Shown: positions 1 through 10,039 of the stretch, one piece after another
How the letters are laid out: the number at the start of each line of letters is the position of its first letter
How positions within the stretch are numbered: the stretch's first letter is position 1
Source: Comamonadaceae bacterium
GTDB taxonomy: Bacteria; Pseudomonadota; Gammaproteobacteria; Burkholderiales; Burkholderiaceae_C
Length of the DNA: 64,000 nt
Direction: 5' to 3'
NCBI GenBank assembly: GCA_003599455.1
Contig: QZKF01000060.1
Span: 1-64,000 of the forward strand
Notes under the pieces: generated by a model
Seen by the model: only the letters and a program-made list of their open reading frames with translations
Databases searched by the model: none
What the model was told of the DNA's origin: nothing
Position numbers and translations under genes: made by a program

Positions 1-996
1 ACCGCCACGCCACCCGTGGCCGCGATGTCACCCCCGGTGCCGGCGGCCGTCGCACCGCCCGCCACGCCGGCGGAGCCCGCGGTGGCGCCCGCGCCCGCAC
101 CCTCGATCCGCCAGTTCCAGGCCACGGCCGAGGTCGGTGGCGCGCGGCTGTGTTATGCCGTGGACCATGCCGACAGCGTGCTCATCGCGCCCGGCCCGGG
201 CGAGATGCACTACCGCATCAAGAACTGCGTGCGGGTGGAGATCAACGCTCCCACCACCTTCACCCTGACGGCGCGCAACGCGGTGAAAACCGTGAGCAAG
301 TCCATCAAGGCGGCACCCAGGGCCCCGGCCGAGACCGAAGCGGTGGCCGTGGCACCGGCGTCGCCACCCGGGGCGCCCGCACCCGCACCCGTGGCGCGCG
401 CCGAGCCCGCCGCCACGGCGGATGCGGCGGTTCCACGCGTGGGCGAGAGCTGGACCTACCGAACCAGCGGCAAGTGGCCGACCAGCCCTAAGCGCAACAT
501 CGTGATCGCGGTGCAGGCGGTGGCCAACGGCGTGGTCACCGACGGGCTGCGGGCCGATGGCGGCTCGGGCCTGGCGGGCGATGTGCGCCGCGCGGCGGGG
601 GCCAAGCCCGGCTTCCTGAGCTGGGACCAGATCGGCGCCGAGTTCAGCCCCTATCTGGCGGCCTACACCGACATGGGCAGCCTCGGCACCCTGCGCGGCT
701 TCACCACGCCCGACGTGCCGCCCAACTGGTCGCAGTGGTACTCGGAACTCAAGGTGCTCGGGCAGGAGACCGTGAGCGTGCCGGCGGGCAGCTTCCAGGC
801 CCACAAGGTCGAGGTATGGAGCAACCGCCGCGCCACCGGCGGCCCGACGCAGGCCGGCATCGAGCCGGTGCGCATCCAGTACCTGATCTGGTACACGCCG
901 CAGACCAAGCGCTACGTGAAGATGCAGCGCCGCGTGATCAGCGCGTCCGGCGCCGAAAACGAGAAGGACGTGTTCGAGCTGGTGGCGCACCGCTGA
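1..996 (+). CDS. hypothetical Ala/Pro-rich protein, 5' end outside window
   Basis: The reading frame is open to base 1 (331 codons visible), so this is probably the 3' part of a longer gene; a GTG at 16 is only the first internal start candidate. The first ~35 residues are Ala/Pro-rich linker. Residues ~40-105 form a compact domain with GARLCYAV and IKNCVRVEI motifs, and a second A/P linker follows. The C-terminal ~190 residues start with GESWTYR and contain SVPAGSFQAHKVEVW and LIWYTPQTKRYVK. Such a 'starting, conversion factor, end product' pattern recalls DUF3108-like periplasmic proteins, but I do not recognise the family. Multi-domain linkers suggest an exported protein. Function unknown. 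Confidence 0.6.
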   Translation, partial: TATPPVAAMSPPVPAAVAPPATPAEPAVAPAPAPSIRQFQATAEVGGARLCYAVDHADSVLIAPGPGEMHYRIKNCVRVEINAPTTFTLTARNAVKTVSKSIKAAPRAPAETEAVAVAPASPPGAPAPAPVARAEPAATADAAVPRVGESWTYRTSGKWPTSPKRNIVIAVQAVANGVVTDGLRADGGSGLAGDVRRAAGAKPGFLSWDQIGAEFSPYLAAYTDMGSLGTLRGFTTPDVPPNWSQWYSELKVLGQETVSVPAGSFQAHKVEVWSNRRATGGPTQAGIEPVRIQYLIWYTPQTKRYVKMQRRVISASGAENEKDVFELVAHR

Positions 997-1003
997 ACCG
1001 CGC

Positions 1004-1057
1004 GGCGCTTGACCTGCGTCAAGCGCCGCAAGGGCAGGCCTGCCTAGACTGGCCCTA
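1004..1057 (+). promoter_or_regulatory. FNR/DNR-type box with class II promoter spacing
   Basis: TTGACCTGCGTCAA (1009-1022) is a perfect TTGAC-N4-GTCAA dyad, and its flanks GGCGC/GCGCC (1004-1008, 1023-1027) extend the symmetry to 24 bp. A -10-like TAGACT lies at 1045-1050. A start site near 1057 would put the dyad centre at about -41.5, the position typical of FNR-family activation. The downstream hemerythrin gene is a plausible target. The same dyad could form an RNA hairpin, but it has no T-tract, so a terminator is less likely. Confidence 0.55.
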
Positions 1058-1096
1058 CCGCCCGGACCGAGACACGCCGGGACCCAAGGAGCCTCC

Positions 1097-1648
1097 ATGA
1101 ACACGCCGACCCCCGCCCCCTCGACCCCGCTGGACGCCGCCCCGCTGGAGAGTTTTGCCGACTGCCACGTCGGCATCCTGCGCCGCCTGAAGGCGCTTGA
1201 CCGGCTGCCCGAGCTGCTCGAACCGGCGGCGCAGGCGCGCCGGATTGCGGCCGACTCGCTGGCCTTCTTTCGCGAGGCCATCTTCGAACACCACCTCGAC
1301 GAGGAGCGCGAGCTCTTCCCCGCCGTGCTGGCCAGCGCCCAGCCCGGTGCCGAGCGGGAACGCGTGCAGGCCATGACCGAGCGGCTGACGCGCGAGCACC
1401 GCATCATCGAAGGCCTGTGGAAGGTGCTCGAGAAGGACCTCAAGCGCGCGGCCAAGGGGCAGGACACGGAGATGGACATGTCCGAGGCGCACGCGCTGGT
1501 GGCCGCCTACAGCAGCCACGCCGCCTTCGAGGAAACCGAATTCCTGCCGCTGAGCAAGCTCATCCTGGGCCGCAACAGCAACCACATGGCCGCGCTGGGC
1601 CTGTCGCTGCACCTGCGCCACGCGCCGCAGGTCGTCGGGCACATCTGA
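1097..1648 (+). CDS. hemerythrin HHE-domain protein
   Basis: This 183-residue soluble protein has the hemerythrin cation-binding pattern: a helix with IFEHHLDEERELFP (~residues 57-70), REHRIIEGLWKVL (~97-109) and YSSHAAFEETEFLPL (~136-150). These supply the His/Glu ligands of a di-iron site, so binding of O2 or NO, or iron/nitrosative-stress sensing, is expected. The ATG is preceded by AAGGAG at 8 bp spacing. The gene stands alone behind a perfect FNR/DNR-type box (1009-1022), which suggests induction by low oxygen or nitrogen oxides, as known for other hemerythrin-like repair proteins. The exact role is not determined; it is too short for and unlike the RIC/YtfE architecture. Confidence 0.85.
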   Translation: MNTPTPAPSTPLDAAPLESFADCHVGILRRLKALDRLPELLEPAAQARRIAADSLAFFREAIFEHHLDEERELFPAVLASAQPGAERERVQAMTERLTREHRIIEGLWKVLEKDLKRAAKGQDTEMDMSEAHALVAAYSSHAAFEETEFLPLSKLILGRNSNHMAALGLSLHLRHAPQVVGHI

Positions 1649-1756
1649 GCGCCGCGCCCGCAGTGGCGGCGCGAGCGGGGCGACCGGGTCGGGCAGACCG
1701 GTCGTGAGCGTGCAGAATCGGGCCAGCACCGCCCGATTCCGTCCAGGAGAACGCCC

Positions 1757-2509
1757 TTGGCCCCACCCACCGATCCGACACACACCGCCATCGTGCTCGT
1801 GCATGGCGCCTGGCACGGCGCCTGGTGCTGGCGCCGCGTGCTGCCGCTGCTGCGCGAGGCGGGGGTGCCGGCGCATGCGGTCACGCTCACCGGCGTGGGC
1901 GAGCGCGCCCACCTGATGTCGCCCGCCATCGACCTGCACACCCACATCCAGGACGTGATGGGCCTGATCGAGGCCGAGGAAATCCCGCGCCTGGTGCTGG
2001 TGGGCCACAGCTACGCCGGCATGGTCATCACCGGCGTGGCCGACCGGCTGCAGCGCGAACGGCCGGGCACGCTGGCGCACCTGGTGTACCTCGACGCCGC
2101 CGTGCCGTACCCCGGCGACAGCTGGAGCAGCCACCATTCGGCCGAGACGAAGCAGGCCCGCATCGATGCCGCGAAGCCCAGCGGCGGCCTGAGCTTTCCG
2201 CCACCCGATGCGTCGGTGTTCGGCCTGGCGGGCGCCGACCGCGACTGGGTGAACCGGCGCCAGACGCCGCAGCCGTTCCGGCTGTACCAGCAGTCGCTGG
2301 ACTTCGACGGCGCGCGCGTGGCCGCGGTGCCGCGCAGCTTCATCGACTGCACCTCGCCCGCGCTGCCCACCATCGCACCCGCGCGCGCCCGGGTGCGCGC
2401 CGAGCCCGGCTGGCAGGTGCTGGAAATGGCCACCGGGCACGACCCGATGGTGAGCGAGCCGAAGGCCCTGGCCGGGCTGCTGCTGGGCATCCACCGCGCC
2501 TCGGCCTGA
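1757..2509 (+). CDS. alpha/beta-fold hydrolase (esterase-like)
   Basis: The 250-residue protein opens with the oxyanion-hole motif VLVHGAWHGAWCW (~12-24) and has the nucleophile elbow GHSYAGM (GxSxG, Ser ~83). A C-terminal ATGHDPM supplies the catalytic His. The pattern matches the small plant/bacterial esterase group (salicylate/methyl-ester hydrolase type, EstC-like). Translation starts at TTG, supported by AGGAGA 8 bp upstream; no ATG gives a complete N-terminus. Its TGA overlaps the ATG of the next gene (ATGA), so the two are translationally coupled. The substrate cannot be read from sequence. Confidence 0.85.
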   Translation: MAPPTDPTHTAIVLVHGAWHGAWCWRRVLPLLREAGVPAHAVTLTGVGERAHLMSPAIDLHTHIQDVMGLIEAEEIPRLVLVGHSYAGMVITGVADRLQRERPGTLAHLVYLDAAVPYPGDSWSSHHSAETKQARIDAAKPSGGLSFPPPDASVFGLAGADRDWVNRRQTPQPFRLYQQSLDFDGARVAAVPRSFIDCTSPALPTIAPARARVRAEPGWQVLEMATGHDPMVSEPKALAGLLLGIHRASA

Positions 2510-3258
2510 TGACCATGGCAGCGCAGCGCCTGGACCGCATCGACCTGCTGCGCGCCGCGGCCATGCTGTGGATGACGGTCTTCCATTTCTGTTTCGACCT
2601 GAACTTCTTCGGCCTGATCCGCGAGGACTTCTACCGCGACCCGTTCTGGACCGGGCAGCGCACCGCGATCGTGAGCCTGTTCCTGTTCACCGCCGGGCTC
2701 TCGCAGGCGGTGGCGGTGCACCAGGGCCAGACCTGGGCGCGCTTCTGGAAGCGCTGGCTGCAGGTGGCCGGCGCGGCGCTGCTGGTCACGGCCGGCTCGC
2801 TGCTCGTGTTCCCGAAGAGCTTCATCTATTTCGGCGTGCTGCACGGCATCGCGGTCATGCTGGTCGTCGCGCGCGCCAGCGCGGGCTGGGGCGCCTGGCT
2901 CTGGCCGCTGGGCGCGCTGGCCATCGCGCTCCCGTTCGCCGCGCCGCAGGCGATCGCGGCCTGGCCGGCGCTGGAGGTGCTCAACACGCCCGCGCTCAAC
3001 TGGCTGGGCCTGATCAGCCGCAAACCGATCACCGAGGACTATGTGCCGCTGCTGCCCTGGCTGGGCGTGGTCTGGTGGGGCGTGGCGGCCGGGCAGTGGG
3101 CCTGGCGGCGCAAGCCCACCTGGCTGGGCCTGGCCGATCCCACGGCCACCGGCGCGCGCCGTGCGCTCGTCACGCTGGGCCGCTGGAGCCTGTCCTACTA
3201 CCTGCTGCACCAGCCGGTGCTGATGGGCCTGATCTGGCTGGGCATGCAGTTGCGCTGA
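2509..3258 (+). CDS. DUF1624/heparan-alpha-glucosaminide N-acetyltransferase-like membrane protein
   Basis: A 249-residue integral membrane protein with about seven hydrophobic helices. The N-terminal RLDRIDLLRAAAMLWMTVFHF, with LFLFTAGLS after it, is the hallmark of the DUF1624/YeiB acyltransferase group, in which the membrane His is thought to accept or transfer acyl groups. SLSYYLLHQPVL near the C-terminus is also typical. ATG overlaps the preceding hydrolase stop by one base pair step (ATGA), so both are probably one operon; the first four codons contain a second ATG (2515). A strong hairpin follows 18 bp after the stop. The substrate is unknown. Confidence 0.8.
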   Translation: MTMAAQRLDRIDLLRAAAMLWMTVFHFCFDLNFFGLIREDFYRDPFWTGQRTAIVSLFLFTAGLSQAVAVHQGQTWARFWKRWLQVAGAALLVTAGSLLVFPKSFIYFGVLHGIAVMLVVARASAGWGAWLWPLGALAIALPFAAPQAIAAWPALEVLNTPALNWLGLISRKPITEDYVPLLPWLGVVWWGVAAGQWAWRRKPTWLGLADPTATGARRALVTLGRWSLSYYLLHQPVLMGLIWLGMQLR

Positions 3259-3275
3259 GGCCGCCCGCGGCCATG

Positions 3276-3304
3276 AAAAAAGCGCGGACCTGCCGCGCTT
3301 TTTT
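3276..3304. terminator. bidirectional rho-independent terminator
   Basis: AAAAAAGCGCGG-ACCTG-CCGCGCTTTTTT is a perfect stem flanked by A and T runs on both sides. It separates the rightward hydrolase/DUF1624 pair from the leftward parvulin gene and can serve both. Confidence 0.9.
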
Positions 3305-3325
3305 CGGGGGACAAGGCGACACGCC

Positions 3326-4105
3326 TTACTGGATCTTGGCCTTGTCGCGCAGGCCCTTCTGGAACTCCTGCAGCTTCTGCTGGCCCATCTGCTGGGCGAT
3401 CTGCGGCTTGATCTCCTCGAACTTGGGCATCTCGGCGGTGCGCACATCGTCCACGCGGATGACGTGGTAGCCGAACTGCGTCTTCACCGGTTCGGGCGTC
3501 AGCTGGCCCTTTTCGAGCTTGACCATGGCGGCGGAGAACTCGGGCACGTAGCTGGCGGCCGCGGCCCAGTCGAGGTCGCCGCCGTTGGCGCCGGAGCCCG
3601 GGTCCTTGGACTGCTTCTTTGCGATCTCTTCAAATTTGCCACCCTTCTTGAGGCTGGCGATGATGGCCTTGGCCTCGTCTTCCTTTTCCACCAGGATGTG
3701 GCGGGCGCGGTATTCCTTGCCGCTGTTGGCCGCCACGAACTTGTCGTACTCGGCCTTGATCTCGGCGTCGGTCACCGGGTTCTTCTTCTGGAAGTCGGTG
3801 AACAGCGAACGGATCATGATGGTCTGGCGGGCCAGATCCATCTGGGCCTTGAAGTCCGACGTGGCGCCAATGCCGCGCTTTTCGGCTTCCTGCATGAAGA
3901 TCTCGCGCAGCACCACTTCCTCTTTCAGCTGGGCGCGCACCGTGTCGTCGATCGGGCGGCCGGACGCGGCGATCTGCTGCTCGAGCAGGGCCATGCGCGA
4001 CGTGGGAACGGCCTTGCCGTTGACGATGGCCAGGTTCTGGGCCGAGGCCCAGGAAGCGGTCGTGATCAGCACAGCCGCGGTCAGGGCCGTCAGGGAAAAT
4101 TTCAT
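3326..4105 (-). CDS. peptidylprolyl isomerase, parvulin type (PpiC/SurA-like), periplasmic
   Basis: The 259-residue protein begins with a signal peptide (MKFSLTALTAAVLITTASWASAQ). An N-terminal helical chaperone-like region (~25-130) precedes a single rotamase domain (~135-235) with YRARHILVEKEDEAKAII, GSGANGGDLDW and FGYHVIRVDD, which are parvulin signatures. A Gln-rich helix ends it. Start chosen at 4105 because it gives the signal peptide and has a GAGGAAC ribosome site; an in-frame upstream ATG would add a non-signal leader. The product should catalyse prolyl isomerisation and assist folding of outer-membrane or periplasmic proteins. It is followed to the left by the bidirectional terminator. 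Confidence 0.92.
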   Translation of the reverse strand: MKFSLTALTAAVLITTASWASAQNLAIVNGKAVPTSRMALLEQQIAASGRPIDDTVRAQLKEEVVLREIFMQEAEKRGIGATSDFKAQMDLARQTIMIRSLFTDFQKKNPVTDAEIKAEYDKFVAANSGKEYRARHILVEKEDEAKAIIASLKKGGKFEEIAKKQSKDPGSGANGGDLDWAAAASYVPEFSAAMVKLEKGQLTPEPVKTQFGYHVIRVDDVRTAEMPKFEEIKPQIAQQMGQQKLQEFQKGLRDKAKIQ

Positions 4106-4207
4106 GGTGTTCCTCGGGGTGAAAAGGGGTTGGAGCCGCCGCGTCGGGCAGGGTTTCAGCAAACAGGTATCAGAACGTAGCGGGCTGAAGTGGGACGTTC
4201 CGGGCCG

Positions 4208-4486
4208 TCAGGCCTTGATTTCGATGGCCAGCGCGTGCAGCCCGGCATCGGTGAATTTTTGCAGCGCATCATACACAAGCCGGTGCTGCGCGACCCGGCT
4301 GCGCCCGGCGAAGGCCGGCCCGCCGATGCGCACCCGGAAGTGGGTGCCGTAGCCCAGCCCGTTGGCACCCGCATGGCCGGCGTGTGCGGCGCTTTCGTCC
4401 AGCACCTCCAGCAGCGTGGGAGAGAGCGCCTCGCGCAGGCGCGCCTCGATGGCGGGGGCGGTGGGCACCACGGCGGCGTCGCTCAT
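4208..4486 (-). CDS. BolA family protein
   Basis: A 92-residue protein of the BolA/IbaG fold: an N-terminal helix IEARLREAL, a central [29 protein letters not shown] with the invariant RVxQHRxVYxxL core, and a C-terminal HALAIEIKA strand. BolA proteins partner with monothiol glutaredoxins in Fe-S trafficking; the conserved His of QHR is a known ligand. Its ATG overlaps the stop of yciB (ATGA, 4483-4486), and parvulin lies 100 bp downstream, so yciB-bolA(-ppiC) is the usual Burkholderiales order and likely one transcript. Confidence 0.93.
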   Translation of the reverse strand: MSDAAVVPTAPAIEARLREALSPTLLEVLDESAAHAGHAGANGLGYGTHFRVRIGGPAFAGRSRVAQHRLVYDALQKFTDAGLHALAIEIKA

Positions 4487-5028
4487 GACTTCTCCACCGG
4501 CTCGTCGTCCTTCAGGAAGCGCGCGATGTACAGGCCCTGGCCCACGATGAAGACCACCGGGAAGACGTAGCCCCAGAGCTTGAAGTTGACCCAGTCCTCG
4601 GTCGAGTAGTAGGCCGCCACCCAGGCGTTGATGCCGGCCATGAACAGGAAGTAGCCGACCCAGGCCACCGTGAGCCGGGCCCACACGTCGGTGGGCAGCT
4701 TGAGCTGGCTGCCCAGCAGGATCTGCAGGAAGTTCTTTTTCCAGATCCACAGCGCCGCGGCCAGCACGATGGCCATGCTCGCGTAGAGCACGGTGGGTTT
4801 CCACTTGATGAAGCGCTCGTCCTGCAGGAACAGGGTGAGCGCGCCGAACACCAGCACCAGCACCAGCGTGACCTTGTGCAGGGTCTGCAGCTTGCGGTCG
4901 ATCGCGTAGATGATGCCGGTCTGCAGCACGGTGGCGGCCATGAGCACGCCGGTGGCCGTGTAGATGTCGGCCATCTTGTAGGCCGCCACGAACAGGGCGA
5001 TGGGAAAGAAGTCGATGAGAAAACGCAT
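4483..5028 (-). CDS. yciB: inner-membrane septation protein A (YciB/IspZ)
   Basis: 181 residues with five hydrophobic helices. The start [23 protein letters not shown], the KPTVLYA segment, and [14 protein letters not shown] are typical of YciB/IspZ, a cell-envelope protein that interacts with elongation and division factors. Length equals the family norm (~180). I chose the ATG at 5028; an in-frame ATG ten codons upstream would add [10 protein letters not shown], not found in the family. It is coupled to bolA by a 4-bp overlap and transcribed away from the TerB/DUF697 gene. Confidence 0.94.
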   Translation of the reverse strand: MRFLIDFFPIALFVAAYKMADIYTATGVLMAATVLQTGIIYAIDRKLQTLHKVTLVLVLVFGALTLFLQDERFIKWKPTVLYASMAIVLAAALWIWKKNFLQILLGSQLKLPTDVWARLTVAWVGYFLFMAGINAWVAAYYSTEDWVNFKLWGYVFPVVFIVGQGLYIARFLKDDEPVEKS

Positions 5029-5159
5029 GCCGTGATTATCGGTGCTGCCGCCAGGCAAGGCTTTGGAAGGGCTTGGGGCCCTGGAGGAACTTGCGCCGTT
5101 TCAGAGGCTCTCTATCGGGGTCACCGTATCGATTCACGCCATGAAGGAGCGAGCACCGC

Positions 5160-6122
5160 ATGAACCCCCAGGAACAACAGTCCCTTCTCGGCATCGCCTT
5201 GCTGGCGGCGTTTGCCGACGGTCACAAGGCCGACACCGAGCGCGAGGCGATCCGGCGCATGGCCGAAACGCTGCCCCACGAGGCCGGCGGCGCCGTGCTG
5301 GTGCGCCTGTATCAGGATGTGCTGCTCAAGCGCGTGACGCTGGCCGACGCGGTGGCCGGGCTGCAAGACGCGGGGCAGCGGCAACTGGCCTACGAGATGG
5401 CGGTGTGCGTGTGCGACGCCGACGGGCGGCAGAGCCCGGCCGAGAGCGCGTTCCTTGCCGACCTGAAAGCCCGCCTGAAGCTGGACGCGGCCGAGGCGGC
5501 GGCGTTCGAGCGCGAGGCCGATGCGGTCGTGGAGGCGGCGGAAAAAGTGGTGCCTGTCGCGGCGTCTGCGCCGGTGGCTGCTCCCGTGGTCGCGGCCACC
5601 ACCGCGCCCGGGGTCGACCTCGACAAATCGATCCTGAATTACGCACTGCTCAACGGCGCGCTGGAATTGCTGCCGCAGTCCTGGGCCTCGATGGCCATCA
5701 TCCCGCTGCAGGTGAAGATGGTCTACGCCATCGGCAAGGCGCATGGCGTGGAACTGGACCAGGGCCACATCCGCGAATTCATCGCGGCGGTCGGCGTGGG
5801 CCTGACCTCGCAGTACCTGGAGCAGTTCGGCCGCAAGCTGCTGGGAGGCCTGCTGGGCAAGGCGGCCGGGCGCACGCTGGGTGGCATCGGTGGAGCGGCC
5901 ACCGGCATGGCGTTTTCGTTTGCCACCACCTATGCGCTGGGCCAGGTGGCCAGGCGCTACTACGCGGGCGGGCGGGTGATGAGCACCGAGCTGCTCAGGC
6001 AGAGCTTTCAGGACCTGCTCGGGCCCGCCAAGCAGTTGCAGGCGCAGTACCTGCCGCAGATCCAGCAGAAGGCCGCCACGCTGGACGCGGGGCAGATCAT
6101 GCAACTGGTCAGGGCAGGCTGA
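5160..6122 (+). CDS. TerB-domain/DUF697 (YcjF-like) protein
   Basis: 320 residues in two parts. Residues ~1-115 resemble the TerB/DUF533 helical domain ([26 protein letters not shown], repeated as [21 protein letters not shown], each with an acidic D/E-rich metal-binding-like loop). An Ala/Val linker (~125-155) follows. Residues ~160-320 match DUF697/Ycj[17 protein letters not shown] and a Gly-rich [23 protein letters not shown] membrane-inserting hairpin. ATG follows GAAGGAGCGAGCACCGC. The gene is divergent from yciB, and its last 14 bp overlap the 3' end of the convergent LLM gene. Probably a membrane-associated stress or envelope protein; no reaction can be assigned. Confidence 0.75.
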   Translation: MNPQEQQSLLGIALLAAFADGHKADTEREAIRRMAETLPHEAGGAVLVRLYQDVLLKRVTLADAVAGLQDAGQRQLAYEMAVCVCDADGRQSPAESAFLADLKARLKLDAAEAAAFEREADAVVEAAEKVVPVAASAPVAAPVVAATTAPGVDLDKSILNYALLNGALELLPQSWASMAIIPLQVKMVYAIGKAHGVELDQGHIREFIAAVGVGLTSQYLEQFGRKLLGGLLGKAAGRTLGGIGGAATGMAFSFATTYALGQVARRYYAGGRVMSTELLRQSFQDLLGPAKQLQAQYLPQIQQKAATLDAGQIMQLVRAG

Positions 6123-7128
6123 GCTCCCGCGCGGCCATCGCCTCGGCGGTGATGGTCAGCGAGCGCAGGCGCAGCGCCGGGTCGTACACGTCGCTCACGA
6201 TCATGAACTCGTCGGCGTCGGTGGTTTGCGCCAGGGCGTGCAGGCCTTCGCGCACGGTCTCCGGCCCGCCGATCACGGCCGCGGCGAGGAAATCGGCAAT
6301 CGCCGCCTGCTCCTGCGGGTGCAAGCCCTGCATGAAGTCCTTCACCGGCGGCGGCAACTGCCCGCGCTTGCCGGTGAGGATGCCCAGCACGCGCTGGTAG
6401 GTGCTGCTGGCCAGGAACTCGGCTTCCTCGTCGGTGGGCGCGGCGATCAGCGGCACGCCCACGATGGCGTAAGGCTTGTCCAGCGTGGCCGAGGGCTGGA
6501 AATGGCTGCGGTACACGTCCAGCGCCTGCAGCAGCAGGCGCGGCGCGAAGTGCGAGGCGAACGCATAGGGCAGGCCGCGCTCGGCCGCCAGCCGGGCCGA
6601 GAACAGGCTCGACCCCAGCAGCCAGATCGGCACGTTGGTGCCGGCGCCCGGGTTGGCGACCAGGCGCTGGCCGGGCGTGGCGGGGCCCAGCAGGTGCTGC
6701 AGCTCGGCCACGTCGCGCGGGAAATCGGCCTCGGTTTCCACGCGGTCGCGCCGCAGCGCGCGCATGGTGTGCGGGTCGGTGCCGGGCGCGCGGCCCAGGC
6801 CCAGGTCGATGCGGCCGGGGTAGAGCTCGGCCAGCGTGCCGAAGGCCTCGGCCACCACCAGCGGCGCGTGGTTGGGCAGCATCACGCCGCCCGAGCCGAT
6901 GCGCATGCGCTTGGTGCCACCGGCGATGTGGCCGATCAGCACGGCGGTGGCCGAGCTGGCGATGCCGCTCATGTTGTGGTGCTCGGCCAGCCAGTAGCGG
7001 GTGAACCCCAGCGACTCGGCGTGCTGCGCGGTGCGCAGCGCCACGGCCAGGGCGTCGGCCACGCTGCGGCCCTCGCGCACGGCGACCAGGTCGAGCATGG
7101 ACAGGCGGATGTCGTTCAGGTGTTTCAT
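6109..7128 (-). CDS. LLM-class flavin-dependent oxidoreductase
   Basis: 339 residues of the bacterial luciferase-like monooxygenase fold. The N-terminal [21 protein letters not shown] and [38 protein letters not shown] are signatures of the MsnO8/YhbW-type subgroup. These enzymes use reduced FMN, usually with a separate reductase, or act as reductase/desulfonating monooxygenases. Start 7128 ([10 protein letters not shown]) is preferred; an ATG two codons upstream is equally possible and neither has a clear ribosome site. It is 14 bp after cysK, so it is the last gene of the selO-msrB-cysK row. Substrate unknown. Confidence 0.88.
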   Translation of the reverse strand: MKHLNDIRLSMLDLVAVREGRSVADALAVALRTAQHAESLGFTRYWLAEHHNMSGIASSATAVLIGHIAGGTKRMRIGSGGVMLPNHAPLVVAEAFGTLAELYPGRIDLGLGRAPGTDPHTMRALRRDRVETEADFPRDVAELQHLLGPATPGQRLVANPGAGTNVPIWLLGSSLFSARLAAERGLPYAFASHFAPRLLLQALDVYRSHFQPSATLDKPYAIVGVPLIAAPTDEEAEFLASSTYQRVLGILTGKRGQLPPPVKDFMQGLHPQEQAAIADFLAAAVIGGPETVREGLHALAQTTDADEFMIVSDVYDPALRLRSLTITAEAMAARELSLP

Positions 7129-7142
7129 GGGCATCGGTGGCG

Positions 7143-8059
<917 letters not shown>

Positions 8060-8063
<4 letters not shown>

Positions 8064-8479
8064 GGGGTGTCCTTGGTGGGCTGGTGTTCGAGCGAGGCCG
8101 AGTTCATGCAGTAGCGCAGGCCGGTGGGGGTGGGGCCGTCTTCGAACACGTGGCCCAGGTGGGCCCCGCACTGGCTGCACACCGTCTCCAGGCGCACCAT
8201 GCCGTGGCTGCGGTCGGTGATCTCGGTGATCGAGCCGGGGATCGCATGGGAGAAGCTGGGCCAGCCGCAGCCGGCGTCGAACTTGGTGTTGGCGTCGAAC
8301 AGCTTGTTGCCGCAGCAGATGCAGTGGTAGCTGCCGTCGCTCCAGACCTGTTCGTACTTGCCGCTGTAGGGGCGTTCGGTGTGGGCGTGGCGGGTGATGT
8401 CGAATGCGCGCGGCTCGGCGCCCTTGCTGGCCAGCAGCTCGCGCCACTCGGCCTCGGTTTTGCGGACGGGGAAGTTCAT
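8060..8479 (-). CDS. msrB: peptide-methionine (R)-S-oxide reductase
   Basis: 139 residues with all MsrB landmarks: two zinc CxxC pairs (CICCG and CSQCG), [21 protein letters not shown], and the catalytic RYCMNSASL near the C-terminus. It reduces the R-sulfoxide of protein methionine with thioredoxin. It lacks a signal peptide, so it is cytoplasmic. GAACGCATG-side context: AAGGAGAACG precedes the ATG. It lies 16 bp after selO and overlaps cysK by 4 bp. Confidence 0.96.
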
Positions 8480-8495
8480 GCGTTCTCCTTGGCGC

Positions 8496-9995
8496 TCAGG
8501 ACGAGCAACTGATCTCGATCTGGCTGGCCCAGTCGGGCGGGAAGCCGGCCAGGTCGTCGTGGCCGGGAAGGGCTTCAAATGGGTGCTCGAGCGCGTTTTG
8601 CAACCGGGCCAGTTCGCTGAAGTCGCCTTGTTTCGCGCGCTGGATGGCGACTTCACCGAGGTGGTTGCGCAGCACGATCTGCGGGTTGGTGCGCCGCATC
8701 TGCGCCTGCGTGGCGTCGGCGTCGAAGCCGGGTTGTGCCTGCAGGCGAGCGCGCCAGCGGTCGGCCCAGGCGTCGAAGGCCTCGCGCTGCAGGAACAGGT
8801 CACGCACCGGCTCCAGCGACCCCACCACCGCGTGGCTCAGGCGGCGCCAGAAGATCGTGAAGTCCACCGCGTCGGCGGCCATGAGCTTCATCAGCGCGTC
8901 GGTGAGCTCGCTGTCGCCGTCTTCCACGCGGGCCAGACCCAGCTTCGCGTTCATGCGCCGCTGCAGCGCGGCCGGCATCAGCGCCTTGTAGGGCTCCAGC
9001 GCATCCAGCGCCTGCTGCTGATCGTCCATCAGCGGCAGCAGCGCCTGGCCCAGGGCGAACAGGTTCCAGTAGGCGATGTTGGGCTGGCGGTTGTAGGCGT
9101 AGCGCCCGCCAGTGTCGCTGTGGTTGCAGATGTGAGCGGGGTTGAAGGCGTCGAGGAACTGGAACGGACCGTAGTCGATGGTCAGGCCCAGGATGCTCAT
9201 GTTGTCGGTGTTCATCACGCCGTGGCAGAAGCCCACGGCCTGCCATTGCGCGATCATCTCGGCGGTGCGCGCGCTCACGGCCTCGAGCAGGGCGGCATAC
9301 GGGTTGCCCGGCGCCTCGCGGCAGGCCGGGTAGAAGCGGTCGATGACGAAGTCGGCGAGGGTGCGCAGCTGCGCGTGCTGGCCGCTGTGCGAGAAGTGCT
9401 CGAAATGGCCGAAGCGGATGAAGCTGGGCGCCACGCGCGTGACCACCGCCGCGGTCTCGATCTCCTCGCGGCGCACCGGCGCGGGCGAGCCAGTGACGCA
9501 CAGCGCGCGGCTGGTGGGAATGCCCAGCGCGTGCATGGCCTCGCTGCAGAGGAATTCGCGGATGGAACTGCGCAGCACCGCGCGCCCGTCACCCATGCGG
9601 GAGTAGGGCGTGAGGCCGGCACCCTTGAGTTGCACCTCTTGCGGGCCCGCAGGCGTGTCTACCTCGCCCAGAAGGATGGCGCGGCCGTCACCCAGTTGCC
9701 CTGCCCAGTGGCCAAACTGGTGTCCGCTGTAGACGCTGGCCAGCGGTTGCGTGCCGACCACCGGCAGGTTGCCGGTGAACGCCTCGAGCGCGGCGGGGGA
9801 CGCCAGCCAGGCGCGGTCCAGGCCGAGCAGACCGGCCACCGATGGACTGGTGCCGACCCAATACGGGTCGGGCAGGGGCGTGGGCTGCAGGCGCGTGAAG
9901 AAGGCATCGCCCAGGTCGGCGAAACGGTTGTGCCAGCGCAAATCGATATCCAGGTCGGGCGCCAGTTCGGGCACCGCGTCGACAGGTGAGTTCAT
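8496..9995 (-). CDS. selO: protein adenylyltransferase SelO (YdiU family)
   Basis: 499 residues of the SelO pseudokinase family, which transfers AMP from ATP to Ser/Thr/Tyr of redox proteins. Seen: [16 protein letters not shown] (~40), [24 protein letters not shown] (~85-108), the [21 protein letters not shown] catalytic/metal segment (~250), and the C-terminal SCSS, the position of selenocysteine in animal homologues. Start 9995 (MNSPVDAV) is chosen from conserved N-terminal length; ATGs at 10004 and upstream are possible. Adjacency to msrB fits its known role in oxidative-stress signalling. Confidence 0.93.
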   Translation of the reverse strand: MNSPVDAVPELAPDLDIDLRWHNRFADLGDAFFTRLQPTPLPDPYWVGTSPSVAGLLGLDRAWLASPAALEAFTGNLPVVGTQPLASVYSGHQFGHWAGQLGDGRAILLGEVDTPAGPQEVQLKGAGLTPYSRMGDGRAVLRSSIREFLCSEAMHALGIPTSRALCVTGSPAPVRREEIETAAVVTRVAPSFIRFGHFEHFSHSGQHAQLRTLADFVIDRFYPACREAPGNPYAALLEAVSARTAEMIAQWQAVGFCHGVMNTDNMSILGLTIDYGPFQFLDAFNPAHICNHSDTGGRYAYNRQPNIAYWNLFALGQALLPLMDDQQQALDALEPYKALMPAALQRRMNAKLGLARVEDGDSELTDALMKLMAADAVDFTIFWRRLSHAVVGSLEPVRDLFLQREAFDAWADRWRARLQAQPGFDADATQAQMRRTNPQIVLRNHLGEVAIQRAKQGDFSELARLQNALEHPFEALPGHDDLAGFPPDWASQIEISCSS

Positions 9996-10039
9996 GTCCG
10001 CCATTGTCGCGAACGGGCCCGACATGGCGCGGCGCAGGG

